Part shown: piece after piece, positions 26,701 through 41,700 of the stretch | How positions within the stretch are numbered: position 1 is the stretch's first letter | How the letters are laid out: every line of letters begins with the position of its first letter | Assembly (NCBI GenBank): GCA_030159075.1 | Contig: BROG01000476.1 | Span: forward strand, 186,001 to 250,000 | Reading direction: 5' to 3' | Length of the DNA stretch: 64,000 nucleotides | From: Atrina japonica | Lineage: Eukaryota; Mollusca; Bivalvia; Pterioida; Pinnidae | Position numbers and translations under genes: made by a program | Notes under the pieces: model-generated | Told to the model about the DNA's origin: nothing | The model's database searches: none | The model's input: the letters and a program-made list of their open reading frames with translations, nothing else

Positions 26701-29700
26701 TTTTTATATAGTGATAAAGGTTCCTCTCAACATCTGTAAAAATATTACTCCTGTACATCAATATTGCAGTGTTGCAGAATATCAAATCAATGTCGCAGTT
26801 GTCATTCTGAAATTGATTGTTTAATTAACTTCCCAGCAATTTAATCAAACATTTACCTTGTCATGCAAACACAGAAATGAGTCAGTTCATCAGTGGTTAG
26901 AGAGATCTTGCTTAATGAAGAACGCATCATCAGACAGGATGTATCTATAAAGCATCGTTTGGAGAGTCGCATTTGTAACAGTTGTTGGTAGAATTGTCAT
27001 AGTTTTATATCTTTTGTCTTTGTTTTATGATATCATATCTTTGTATCCATGTTATTACTGTAATGTTGTTTTATACGTACAGGATGCCCTTACATCCAGA
27101 ACATAGACGAGGGCGGCATGCCAACAGCCAGCGGAGAGGGTCTGTACAGAGGAGAGGAAGACAAAGTCGCTAACTTTACTCTAAATGTTGGAAGAAGAAA
27201 TGGTGATTTGGAGGTCAAAGTGAATGGTAAATTTGAAGTCATTTTTATCACATTCAAGTATTAGTTAGTTGTATATGATTTATTTAAAGTCTTAACCAGT
27301 GTACAGGATATTGATTGCAAGCTGATGGTCTTTTGTCCTAATGTTGATGTTGTATTTTTAAAAATTTTGGACAGAATGCCTGTAAAGTCTTATTGTTACT
27401 TAACCAACTCACCTATCCTCTTCATGCCCACTTTCACATAAGACCATTATGGGTTTCCATAATCAAGAAGAGTTTTACTGTTGTGGGCGATAAGCCCAAC
27501 ACCAACCCCTTGCCAAGAGGGCTATGGTTCTCTGCAAAAGTGACCTTCCCTTATTCATGGGATCCAGCTAATGAAAGGCACTGGAGTCTCAACTCTTTCC
27601 ACTGCCATGTATTCAGTGGATGGTTAGAGCATTGCACTTTAAATCATGAAGTCTCTCACTTCTGATCAGCGCAAGTTCAAGTCCCACTGCAACCTAAGCT
27701 AATTTTTGTGAAAAAGATCACCAGTTTACTTGCGGAAAGCCAGTGGTCTCTTTTTGGGTACATTTTAACTGGGTTCTTTCTCCTCCACCATTAAAAACTG
27801 GCTGCCATCATATAATTGAAAAATTGTTTTGTGTTGCATAAAACACTATTAAATTTTTTTTTAAATATTACTAAAAAGTCCACCCTTCTGAAAAATTGCA
27901 TTGAGAAATGAACAAAAAATGTGTTTTACTCTGATTACCATTTATGGCTAGTTACAAAAGTCTTGGACCCTTTGCCGAGAATGAGTGATGTTTACACTCA
28001 ACACACATAAATGTTGTTTGTCCGTGTGACTTTCCTAAAATAACAAATCATTACTTTTGTTTATTAATGCAAATTAAAGAAACATCGTATACATTTTTGT
28101 CACCTTTCATAACTCTGATTTTAGGTCCATATTCCATTGCAAAGACAACACTTGAGAAGTCCGGCGACTCTTACATCGTATCGTATGTACCTGTTGAAGT
28201 GGGCGTGTTTGACATTCAAATCAGATGGAATGGTCGTGAGATTCCAGGTATAAAATCAATACTTTCAAACAGTTTCTTACTTTCTGAAATTTTTAATATA
28301 AAATATAATTTTTTATGTATTGTTTGCATTACGATATTTGCAGTCTCATCAGAATTCTGAATTTCATATATTAAGTTAATCTAGAAATCTTAAACTGCAT
28401 TATATTTTGATGAATAGTTTTGATATGACCTTGACATTCTGATACACAGGAAGTCCCTACCATCCCAAAATTTTGAATCCTCGGAAAGTCCAGATCTCTG
28501 GAGGATGGTCACAGTATATGGATGCCAATCAGCGAGTTGGTCTAATTGTCAATGAAGAGAAACAACTGGTATTTGATGTGTCTCAGGCAGGTCCAGGTAA
28601 TATAATTATCTTTTGATCTGTGTAGCTTTTCAGACAATTATTATCCAGAGAAATGTACACCACGCAGCTTACTGTTGTACCAATGACTACCATTTTTGCT
28701 CACAATGTTTACTGTATGATGGGTTATTTTGGTGGAGGTAAATTCTAAAAGCTTTTGATACAAAAATTATCTGGAAAATTTCAGCGGTGACCAGACGGCT
28801 GTATGATTACTCTGTCAATCGCTGTTCTGTTATACAGTAACAAATTAGCTATCGGTACAGTGGAACCTGTCTTGAGAGACCACATTTTGAAAACTGCAGA
28901 TGGCATGGTCTTTCAAGACAGGTTCCACTGTATTAATGAAATTAAATGAAAATAGAAGACAATTCAACGACATGTACATGAGAATATGATGAGACAAACT
29001 CATATTGAACTGAAAGTACCTGCTGCGATCAAAGTAAAACATCCTGAAATTATGTTAATAAATAATCTCATATTGAACTGAAAGTACCTGCTGCGATCAA
29101 ATTAAAATGTCATGAAATTATGTTAATAAATAATCTCATATTGAACTGAAAGTACCTGCTGTAATCAAAATAAAACATCATGAAATTAATTTTGTGGTTT
29201 TAATTTTACCACCAAAGTACACAAAAATAACCTATCATACTGGATTACATTTCTCTTATATTCAGTCATGATTTTAACCATCAAGAATTAACATTACAGA
29301 ACATAATAATTACTATATTAGACCCAATAGGGGTGCCCTCCTCTTATACATGTAGTTCAGTTTTACTCACCTTTTTTTAACACACCCTTGAGAATCTTTT
29401 TCTAGCCAGTTGATGAGGAAATGTGGACCAGAAAAACATAAGTAACAATTTATCTGTAGCCCACAACCAACACAAGAATGTCAGAAGAAGGTGTCCTCGA
29501 TAATAACTACAACAACTTTACCATCATACCTTATAAAAATTAACTGTTTTATGTCAGTTTGACTATGAATTGGTCCCAGAGAGTTCCCACCCTTTTTTTG
29601 TAGAGCCCTAGTCGCTTGTTGGGTTAAATATGATAATCAGAGATTGAATTTAAAAAAAAAAAGTAAAGAAAGGAGGAAAATGTATTGTGACATAAGATTT

Positions 29701-32700
29701 GTTTAAAATGAGAAACATATTATGTATCTTGTACATTTGTTCAAATTACTGGATTTTATGACATGTATAGAAAACCTGCACTTTCAATTTATCACCCTTT
29801 TTTCAGGATCTCTTAAAGCAAAAGTTGATGGTCCAAGCTCTACGGTACCTGTCTCTATTGATGACAGTCAGGAAAACACTACCATCTTATTTATCCCTGT
29901 AGAGGAAGGTAAATAAACAGACTTGTAGACAACTTAGTCATGTATATAGAATATAGAGGATACAAGTAGGTAGGGGCAAGACTAAGTTATAGAATGGGTA
30001 CATATAGATAGAGCAAGACAAGGGTATATATAGGTAGGTGTAAGACGGGTACATATAGGTAGGGATAAGACTAAGTCATCTATACAAAGGGTATGTATAG
30101 GTAGGGGTAAGACTAAGTCATGTATACAAAGGGTACATATAGGTAGGGGTAAGACTGAGTCATCTATACAAAGGGTACATATAGGTAGGGGTAAGACTAA
30201 GTCATGTATACAAAGGGTACATATAGGTAGGGGTAAGACTAAGTCATGTATACAAAGGTACATATAGGTAGGGGTAAGACTAAGTCATGTATACAAAGGG
30301 TACATATAGGTAGGGGTAAGACAAGGGTACATATAGGTAGGGGTAAGACAAGGGTACATATAGGTAGGGGTAAGACTAAGTCATCTATACAAAGGGTATG
30401 TATAGGTAGGGGTAAGACTAAGTCATGTATACAAAGGGTACATATAAGTAGGGGTAAGACTAAGTCATCTATACAAAGGGTACATATAAGTAGGGGTAAG
30501 ACTAAGTCATGTATACAAAGGTATATATAGGTGGAGGCAAGACTAAGTCATGTATACAAAGGGTACATATAGGTAGGGGTAAGACTAAGTCATGTATACA
30601 AAGGGTACATATAGGTAGGGGTAAGACTAAGTCATGTATACAAAGGGTACATATAGGTAGGGGTAAGACTAAGTCATGTATACAAAGGGTACATATAGGT
30701 AGGGGTAAGACTAAGTCATGTATACAAAGGATACATAAAGGCAGAGACAAGACTAAGTCATGGGTACAAAGGGTACATATAGGTAGGGGTAAGACTAAGT
30801 CATCTATACAAAGGGTACATATAGGTAGGGGTAAGACTAAGTCATGTATACAAAGGGTACATATAGGTAGGGTAAGACTAAGTTATCTATACAAAGGGTA
30901 CATATAGTTAGAGACAAGACTAAGTCATGGGTACAAAGGGTACATACAGGTAGGGGTAAGACTAAGTCATGTATACAAAGGGTACATATAGGTAGAGACA
31001 AGACTAAGTCATGTATACAAAGTGTACATATAGGTAGGGGTAAGACTAAGTCATGGGTACAAAGGGTACATATAGGTAGGGGTAAGACTAAGTCATGGGT
31101 ACAAAAGGTACATACAGGTAGGGATAAGACTAAGTCATGTATACAAAGGGTACATACAGGTAGGGATAAGACTAAGTCATGTATACAAAGGGTACATACA
31201 GGTAGGGATAAGACTAAGTCATGTATACAAAGGGTACATATAGGTAGGGATAAGACTAAGTCATGTATACAAAGGGTACATATAGGTAGAGACAAGACTA
31301 AGTCATGTATACAAAGGGTACATATAGGTAGGGGCAGAGCCAAGTTGGAGCCCAAATTTACATGGATTTAGGTTCTTGTTGAATTTCAGAATTTGTTCAT
31401 GTTCTTAACACTAGAGAAAAATTATGATGCTGTTTCCTGTCAAGTTTTTTTTTTTTTTAATATTTGCCATTTCTATAGAAAATATCATATACTATTAAAA
31501 TGTTCAGTAAATAAAAGTTGATTTATACATTATCCTTGAAGTTGGGATACATAATGAAGAATTACAGTCATTTATATACTGATACAGAACATTTTCTCTT
31601 CTTTTAGGAAACCATTACATTCACTTGCAGTGGTCCGATTTAACCATACCCAGCTCACCATTCCTTGGCTTTGCGATCGCTCCTTTCTCGGACTCCAACA
31701 AGGTCATTCTTACAGGACGTGGTTTGAAGGAATCCACTGTCCGAGAAGAGGCTGAATTTGTCATCGATGGATCACAGGCTGGACCTGGTAAGTTTTAAAC
31801 ACTGTTACTGTGACAACATGTTGGTTGTGTAGGCAGACATATTTGTTTCTTATATTTTCACATTTTAGGCTGATAGTTATGAAAATGGGCAGTTTCATTT
31901 TCAAAACATCACTATGCAACCAGTGACCTTTTTACTGTTGGGTTTGAAAAAATCTTTTTCAATACAATTTAATTTAATGCTTGGAAATGGGAATTTTTGG
32001 AAAATTTTATTAGGTTTTAAAAACTGATTTAATAATACTTAATCAATAATTAGGTCAGCTCTAATTTCAAGAGAAGGTTTTTGTAATTGATCAAAATATT
32101 TAAAAAATTTATACATACAAGTGCTTCATTAAAAATATAAAAAAATTGAACTTCAGATGAAAAGTTTACTGAAAAAAAATTGAAACTGGCCTTTAGCAGA
32201 TATGAACTACTATGAACAAAAAAAAGTAAAAAGTCACAAATAACGAAAAATAATTAGAAACATGACTCATTTTGCATGATTTAGAACAGAATACATTGGC
32301 ATGATTTTTGAAAGATACACTCGTCAGCTTTTATGAAGATCATTGTATCACAAATAGCACATTTACCATCAAATTTAAGTTCCCTTGCTAGTTGGATAGC
32401 TAGACACCATTCTGACTATTTGTATGCTTTTCTTGTTAATTAGTCAGACAGCCAACTAACAGCATGAATTTTGTTTATGTTGAAGTTGTCAATCACAGTT
32501 GAGCTGGTTCTCATGTGTAATCGATTATTTTTTAAAAATATATGGTAGATTGACGGTAAGATAGACATAGACTCATCCACCCCTGTGGTCACATTTAGAC
32601 TCTCCCAAATCAATAAACTGTGTGAGACATTGTCATAATTTAGGGGTGAACAAGTTAATATTGAATGTAAAATCAATTTGAAATTTTGATTCTAAATTAT

Positions 32701-35700
32701 ACACCCCTGAATTCTGACTGTGGACTTTACCGTTCTTTGAGTTCAGATGTGGCTACTAGAGTTATTGAGGTAAAGGGGAATTAGCTCTGTGTACCAAAAA
32801 AATAATTTCGATTTTTTGCTACTTTTACTACTTGCACTTGATGTACAATAACAAACAAGAGCTAAAAACAGACATAAATAATCTTATATCCCTAGTGAAA
32901 ATAATGTCAGGTTCAGTGTGGTATATATATATATATACAAATAGTAAGATCAAATTAATCAATTGCAAATGAATAATTGCCAAACCTGGGTTTCTCAAGC
33001 AGTTTTGACAAAATATATATGGATTTAAGAATTTCTTTGCCTGTGTTTATCTCTGAAATATTATTTTATGGTGTATCAATCTTAGTAGTAGAAAGGACAG
33101 ACAATTTAAAAAAAAAGACACCTCCTGTGTCCCTTTAAACAAACTGAAGATCATGTAAAGGAGACGGGAGTATCGTTACACTAATGTTATACATAAGTCA
33201 ACACAGATCTTAGTCTTTGGAATATTAACTTTGTTATTGAGCGTAAATTTTCATAACATCTTCATCTGAACCTGTAAAAAATAGAAAATGGAATATATAT
33301 GAAAGAAAATTTATGTACAAGAGTCTGTAAAAAAAAAATCAAAATGTACAACTCTACACATGTTAATTGAATACATCCAAAAAGTTTGATTCAGAAATTA
33401 AAAACCTCTATGAAATGTAAACCCTGGTTATATTTCTTGAACCATCAAATGAGATTTAGAAATTTTTGCTGGTGCATTAGAACAAAAACCTTTTATTGAA
33501 TTTAAAAATTTTCACCCTGAATTTTTAGAAGAAATTTTTTTTTGAGCTTTAAAAAAATGTTTTATTGAACATCTCTTTTTCATTGCAGCCAAGAGGTTAA
33601 CATGTTTTACCAGTACTTTGGCTCTTTTTTTAGGGAACATTCATATTGCTTAAAGTTTTTAAATATTTACATTCTGGGTATTACTTAATCGACAGTGTTT
33701 TGTATAAAGCAATCTTGAATCGTATTGAAAAAACGTCTAACCCAAAGTTCTGGGAATTGGTTTTATCAAAGCATCATCAGTCCTCAGTCAGTATGTCTTA
33801 AATTGATTGACTTTAAAACAAAACCGTTTATCACATCTACCCTAAGTAAAGTCTTAAGGCATAGTCACTCATTTTAAAATTTTTGGATCCTCACCTGTAA
33901 ATTTGACAAAAATAAAATATGACACATAAACAACATCATCTTGGACTTTTGCACTGCCTCGGGTAAGTCATAAAGACATACCGTAATTAGGTCATAAGTC
34001 ACAAGTCTTTGTAAAATGGGCACAAATCATAAGTATGATCTTAAGACCAATTCTAAGACTAAGGACTGTTTTGTAAAATTGGTCCTGAAACCTGGTCCAT
34101 AAACCCATTATTAGACAAGAGTAGTAAACATTACCTGATAAAGCCTTCATGAGAACCAGCTGTTATTTACCATCAATTGACAAAAAATTGTATTTTTTAT
34201 TCTATGTATTTCTGTTATATACAATGTTTGTCTTATTCATACAAATATCAGAAACTAACTGCATGAATTTAGGATGTCCTATGTCTGTACAAGTGATTAT
34301 TTACTGTTGCTAGGATACACCGAAGGAAGTAAGTATCGCATGGTTTTAATTGGTGCTGGAGAATTGGCGCAGGCTGTAATCCTACCTCCTGTAATAACTG
34401 TTCTTTTATTCAAGTCGCTGTATTGCAATGAAATGGCTTTTAGTAGCACACTTTGGGGGCAACCTAGCTTGAATTTTGTGAAAGAACTTGATTTTTTTGG
34501 CATATTCTTTGTTGTTTGCTGTGAACTTGAGAATGTGATGATTCTGCAGTAGTTTATATATATGTTGTTTTTTTATCATTTTGCTGAGTGAAGCTTATGT
34601 GTTTGCGGTTATTGTCAATATTTCTTGCGTGTATATAGATGTTGCTATTCATCTCTAGGCAAAGAACAGTTTGCTCAGCACTCTATGCAAGAACTTTTTT
34701 CAATGCCACCTAGTAACACTTTTCTTCTCAGTAGTTGTGGCAGTCTTAATTCAAGATAAACAACTCTTGAAGCTTCGTTGTTGAAATGGCATTTTGGTTT
34801 GATGTTACATGTATATACTTGTTAGTTTATAGACAAATTGAGAGGGAATTGACCAGCAGGGATTAATGAAAACTCAGTGGGGATAAATACAGTGAAGCCT
34901 GTCTTGATAGACCACATTTTAGTGGCTGACTGGGATGTCCTTTAAGACAGGTTCCACTGTTCTGGATCAACATACAGCAAATTATACATGTGGGAAATTC
35001 CATTGTAATGATGAGATTCGGACCAGAAGAAGTAAAATTTGCATATTCTCATGATTTTTGAAGTAGTAAAATTATAAAGAATAATTTGTAATATGATGAT
35101 AGATCATATGAAATATATGAATCTGATTATGTATATAAAAAGTCTAGCTTTAACTCATCAACCCCTGAAAAACAATGGACTGTTCTGTAAATCAATGACA
35201 TAGACCAGTCCAAATGTGTTTTAAGGGGTGAGTGGGTTAATTGGTATTCTTACAAAAAAATTATGAATTGGGAATTGTTATCTGTATTCTGATCAAACAG
35301 AGCTTGTTTTCATTGGAAATGGGTTTGGTATTCAAAGCCTTAGAAAAACTTTATTTATAAGTGTCAGCATATTTCAGAATTTTTCAAAAGTGAAAAAAAA
35401 AATCATTGGAGTTTTTAATATTCATAAAATCTTTTTATCTATTCATTTTGTTTGAAGAAATACCAGATTCTGTATGTGTACTATCATTTGGAAATAAAAG
35501 TTGTGTATAAAGTTTTCCAGACAATGTAAACGCCCTGCTTGTGTTCAATGCTTGCTCATCGGTACTATTACCGGTAATACAACAATTGCTGATGTTATTA
35601 GCAAATGATGCAGTTCCTTACATTCTGTCATTTCTACCAATTCTTCATATAAACAGATAACACCATGCCTTTCAGATTTACAATTACATGTACCTTCCAT

Positions 35701-38700
35701 TTTGAAATATTTGAAACTACTATCGGGTGGGCTACATGCTGTATTAATCTACCCCATTGTGACCTTGTCTGTTATTGACGTGTGTGACTGCTGTAAGGTA
35801 GACTAGTTGCTGTAGTGATCTACCCCTTTGTGACCTTATAATGTTTTTATAGATATTTTTTACTACTGTTGGGTGGGGTACATGCTGTATTTATTCACCC
35901 CTTTGTGACATTGTCCTGTTTATACAGATATGTGTGACTGCTGTAGGGTAGACTAGCTGCTGTAATGATCTACCAGTTTGTGACCTTGTCCTGTTTATAC
36001 AGATATGTGTGACTGCTGTAGGGTAGACTAGCTGCTGTAGTGATCTTTGTGACCTTATAATGTTTTAATAGATATTTGTTACTACTGTTGGGTGGGGTTC
36101 ATGCTGTATTTATCCACCCCTTTGTGACCTTGTCCTGTTTATACAGATATGTGTGACTGCTGTAGGTAGACTAAGCTAGCTGAATTTAATACCACCCCTT
36201 TGTGACCGTTGTCCTGTTTTAAACAGACATGTGTGAACTGCTGTAGGGTAGACTAGCTGCTGTATTTATCCACCCCTTTGTGACCTTGTCCTTTTTATAC
36301 TGACATGTGTGACTGCTGTAGGGTAGACTAGCTGCTGTAGTGATCTTTGTGACCTTATAATGTTTTAATAGATATTTGTTACTACTGTTGGGTGGGGTTC
36401 ATGCTGTATTTATCCACCCCTTTGTGACCTTGTCCTGTTTATACAGATATGTGTGACTGCTGTAGGGTAGACTAGCTGCTGTATTTATCCACCCCTTTGT
36501 GACCTTGTCCTGTTTATACAGACATGTGTTACTCTGAAGGGTAACAAGCTGCTGTAGTGATCTACCAGTTTGTGACCTTGTCCTGTTTATACAGACATGT
36601 GTGACTGCTGTAGGGTAGACTAGCTGCTGTAATGATCTACCAGTTTGTGACCTTCTCCTGTTTATACAGACATGTGTGACTGCTGTAGGGTAGACTAGCT
36701 GCTGTAGTGATCTACCAGTTTGTGACCTTGTCCTGTTTATACAGATATGTGTGACTGCTGTAGGGTAGACTAGCTGCTGTAATGATCTAGCCAGTTTTGT
36801 GACCCTTGTCCTGTTTTATTACACAGACAATGTGATTGCTGTAGGGTAGACTAGCTGCTGTAATGATCTACCAGTTTGTGACCTTGTCCTGTTTATACAG
36901 ACATGTGTGACTGCTGTAGTTAGACAAGCTGCGTAATGATCTACCAGTTTGTGACGCATTGTCCTGTTTTATATAGACATGTGTGACTGCTGTATGGTAG
37001 ACCTACAGCAGTAATGATCTACAGTTTTGTGACCTTGTCCTGTTTATACAGACATGTGTGACTGCTGTAGGGTAGACTAGCTGCTGTATGGTCTACCAAT
37101 TTGTGACCTTGTCCTGTTTATACAGACATGTGTGACTGCTGTAGGGTAGACTAGCTGCTGTAATGATCTACCAGTTTGTGACCTTGTCCTGTTTATACAG
37201 ACATTTTGACTGCTGTAGGGTAGACTAGCTGCTGTAAGTGATCTACCAGTTTGTGACCTTGTCCTGTTTATACAGACATGTGTGACAGCTGTAGGGTAGA
37301 CTAATCCGCTGAGTGTCTCCATTTGGGACATGGCTGTGTTATACTACAATGGAGTGACTGCTGTATAGACGAGCTGCTGTAGTGATCTACCAGTTTGTGA
37401 CCTTGTCCTGTTTATACAGACATGTGTGACTGCTGTAGGGTAGGTGAGCTGCTGTAGTGGTCTACCAATTTGTGAACCTTGTTACCTTTTTATTAACAGA
37501 CATGTTGACTGCTGTAGGGTAGAGTATCTGCTGTAAAGTAGGTTCTAACCAATTTGTGACCTTGTCCTGCTTTTTCACAGACAATGTGAGACTGCTGTAG
37601 GGTTAGACTAGTAAGGCAGGAGTAAGAATAAGAAAGGAAGAATAAAAGGTAGAGGGAAAAAATAGTAAAGGGTATAAAGAGGGTATGGAGGGGAAGACAG
37701 AATAACAGTGAGCAGGAATAAAAGATAGGAAGTAAATATAAGATAAAAAAATAGGAAATAGGTAAGGAGGAAGAACAAATAAGTACTAAAGGTAGAACTA
37801 GAGGTAGAAGAATAGGAATAGGAGAGTATAATCAGGTGTGAAGTAAAAAAAAAGTAAAGAACTAAGAGTGGTAAGACGGATACGGGCTAAATGGTAAAAA
37901 GCTAGTAGGGAAAAAGTAGCAAAGTAGTAAAATATGTAGGAGAGATAGATAAGAGAATATAATATAGGGTACTGAAAATCTCAATAGGTAAACATATATA
38001 GATAGAGGGAATGGAAAGTAGGGTAATAGGAGGGTAATATAAGAAGGTTAAGAACTATATGGTAGACAAGGAATAGGGAGGATAATAGAAAGTAGGTAGG
38101 TAAAGATAAAGAAAAGACCGTAGCTAAGTTATAGAAGAGATAGAAGAATAAAGAGAAGAATAGTAAGTAAAGAATAGAAATGGAAGAACGTAAAATTATA
38201 GCTAAGCAAAAGGTAGAGAAAGTGGGAAATATAAGTAGTCTACTAAGGGTAAAAACACAAAAAAAGTAGAACTAAGTAAAAAATAAAAGGTAGTAGATAA
38301 TAGTAGTAGAGGAGTAGATATCTAGGTAAGTAGAAGGGGATAAAAGTAAGAGATATAGGGAATAAGAGATAAAATTAAGAATTAAAGAATAATATAAGAG
38401 ATAGCACTAAAGAAACACTAGTAAAAAATATAGAGGAAAGAGAGTAGAAATAGACTAGATAAAGATAAGATAAGACTAGTAGACTAAGTATAAGTAGATA
38501 GTACTAATAGCTATAAAAATGGGGTTAGAACTAAGAAGGAAGAGTAGGAATAGCATTTACTAGTGAGAAAATAATAAGCTAAAAAAAATAAAAAGATAGT
38601 AGACAGTATCTAAAGGAAAAGAAAGGAAGGTAGGAATACAATACTAAAATAAATAGTAAGGTATAGAAGTAAATAGTAAAAGGAAGAGTAAAGGTATAGT

Positions 38701-41700
38701 AAGTATATAAGACCCTAGATAGTAATAGAAAAGTAGAGATATACTAGATTAATAGTATAAGTAGAGAAGGTTAGAGGAAAGAGAGTATAATATAAGGAAA
38801 ATAGGATAGAAAGGAATAAAGAAAAGAAGAGATGATAGGATAACTAATAGGGAGGGGAGAAAAAAAGGGAGAAGAATAGTATGAGTCCTAGTAATAGAGG
38901 ATAGTACTAGTAAAGGAAACTAAGGGGAATAGGTAGCTAGAACATATAGGCGTAAAAACGAGGATATAAGGGTAGAAAAAATAAATAAAGCATTAGACTA
39001 ATGATAGCGTATAAAGGAAAGGGAGAAAAAAAAATGACAAATAATGATATAATACAAGAGCTAATAGGAGGCATAGAGGGTAGTATAGGTATTTAGTATA
39101 CTAAAATCGAATAGAAAAAAGAAGGTAAAATAACTAAAGCAGAAAGATAGTAAGAGAATAACATAGAAGTAGTAATAAAGTAGATAATAAAGAGGCTACG
39201 GAAATAAGTAGCCATAATTAAGCTATAGACTAATAAGAGCTAATCAGAAAAACTAGAAAAGCGGATATAGATACTAGGGGTAAGGGATAATATTAGAATA
39301 GAAGAGTAGATAAATAAGGAGGAAGAAAAGAAAATAGATAGATAAGAAGAAGATAAAGTAGTATAGAGATAGAGATAGGAAGGAAATAGCTAGTATACAA
39401 GTATAAGAAAAGAGGAAAGATATAGAGATAAAAGAGGTTATAAATAAAAAAGCTAGAAATAGTACAGAGGTAATAAGGGGCTAAAAAAAAGAATGTAAGG
39501 GAATAGGTAAAGAATAGTATAGTAACACTAGTATAGACATATAAGTAGCTAGAAGGTAAGATAAGAGAGAGGACTACTAAAAAGGGCAGAGAAGGCTAGA
39601 TAGAAAGGGGAAAAAGTACTACTAGGGACTAAGATAAGTAAGAGAAGATTAGGACTAAGTAGAGTAGTATAATGTTTTTATAGATATTTTTTACTACTAT
39701 TGGGTTGGGTACATGCTGTATTTATTCACTCCTTTGTGACCTTGTCCTGTTTATACAGACGTGTGTGATTGCTGTAGGGTAGACTAGCTGCTGTAATGAT
39801 CTTTGTGACCTTATAATGTTTTAATAGATATTTTTTACTACTATTGGGTAGGGTACATGCTGTATTTATCCACCCCTTTGTGACCTTGTCCTGTTTATAC
39901 AGACATGTGTGACTGCTGTAGGGTAGACTAGCTGCTGTATTTATCCACCCCTTTGTGACCTTGTCCTGTTTATACAGACATGTGTGACTGCTGTAGGGTA
40001 GACTAGCTGCTGTAGTGGTCTACCAATTTGTGAACTTGTCCTGTTTATACAGACATGTGTGACTGCTGTAGGGTAGACTAGCCGCTGTAGTGGTCTACCA
40101 ATTTGTGACCTTGTCCTGTTTATACAGACATGTGTGACTGCTGTAGGGTAGACTAGCTGCTAATGACTAGCCGCTACAGATATGTGTAGTGGTCTACCAA
40201 TCTACCAGTTTGTGACCTTGTCCTGTTTATATGGACATATGTGACTGTTGTAGGCTACCTGCTGTAGTGATCTACCCCTTTGTGACCTTATAATGTTTGT
40301 ATAAATATTTGTGACTACTAGTGGGTGGGCTACATGCTTCATTTATCCACCCCTTTGTGACCTTGTCCTGTTTATACAGACCTGTTTGACTGCAGCTAAT
40401 GGTCTGTGTGTCTAATGGTTTAGATACAAAAGTAATCTTCTTTAACATTTTAACATATCTTAATAGACCTTTTCACAAAATCTGTGACTTTAGATAGCAA
40501 AATGATACTGGTTCCCCAGAAAATGACGTCAATTGACAATCAGTTACTGTAATGTCGTGGCTGTTTTTGCAGGTATCTTTATCATTTTGCCTTCCAGAGT
40601 CATTGTGAAAATGTCTAATTAATATGATTATTCTGTTTTCAAAATTGTGATATAGCAAAATGATATGGGATCAATTGCAACCATTTACATCGTCTTGGTC
40701 ACTGCATTGTAAATATCACCTGGACTATTTAATGACAAGGTACATCTTGTACAGTGTAATAAACATGACCAATGTTGATGTCCCTATCTATAGAATCCAA
40801 CAGCAAATATTACTACAGTGGAACCTGTCGTGAGAGACCACTGTCATGAAAGATCACCTGTCTTGAAAGACCACATTCATAAAATATCTTGGTGAAACAT
40901 TTCTTTCATTGTGACCTCTCTTGAGAATTCACCTGTCTTTAGAGACCACATTTTCATGGCTGATGGGGTGGTCTTTTAGTTCTACTGTATCACCCCAGTA
41001 ATATAAACACTGTGCCACAGACAATTCATATATTATTTAGAACTTAAACTTTCACCAACAACAGATCAATTATTTTATACAAAAATATATATGTAATAGA
41101 TTGTTAATTTATATTTATCAGAGTCCTTTATTACACTTTATGAAAAAAAAAGTCACATTTCATTCACTCTTCTTTAGGTTAATGTGAACCTTCTCTACTT
41201 AAAAATATTTTTAAAAATTTCTATGATTTTTCATAAACCTTTCCACACTGGTCAAGCTTTGGTCACTTCTGTATTCCATTAAACCTTTTGTACATATATT
41301 CCAAAGATTTATTTGTTTATAGATTTTATTTTTCATCATTATGCTTATTTTTCTGTCTTAACTGTAAATTCATTTCACTATACAAAATATTTCATTTAAG
41401 GGGCATTAGCTGTTTTTTTTTCAAAAAGATTTCTTTCCTTTTTTACATTGATGTACAATAACAAAAAAGAGATATACACAGGCATAACAATTCTTGATTC
41501 TCTATATATTTTGTAAAAATTTCTTGAGAAACCCAGTTTGGCAATTATTCACCCACAATTCATTATTGAATTAACTTTACTATTTGTATATATGTATACC
41601 AAACTAGGTCTGACCTTCTTCTAAAAAAAATATATAGGAATATAAGATTTTTTATGCCTGCGATATTATACTCAAAATCAGACTTGCCAACTTTGAAAAA

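Noticed and set aside
30509..31355. Long open frames on both strands with 14-residue repeats
   Set aside because: They follow from a 42-bp minisatellite without stops. There is no start, splice or family support.
34274..34552. 92-codon frame covering the microexon
   Set aside because: It is open by chance and in the wrong phase for filamin. Only the 15-nt segment fits the splice phases.
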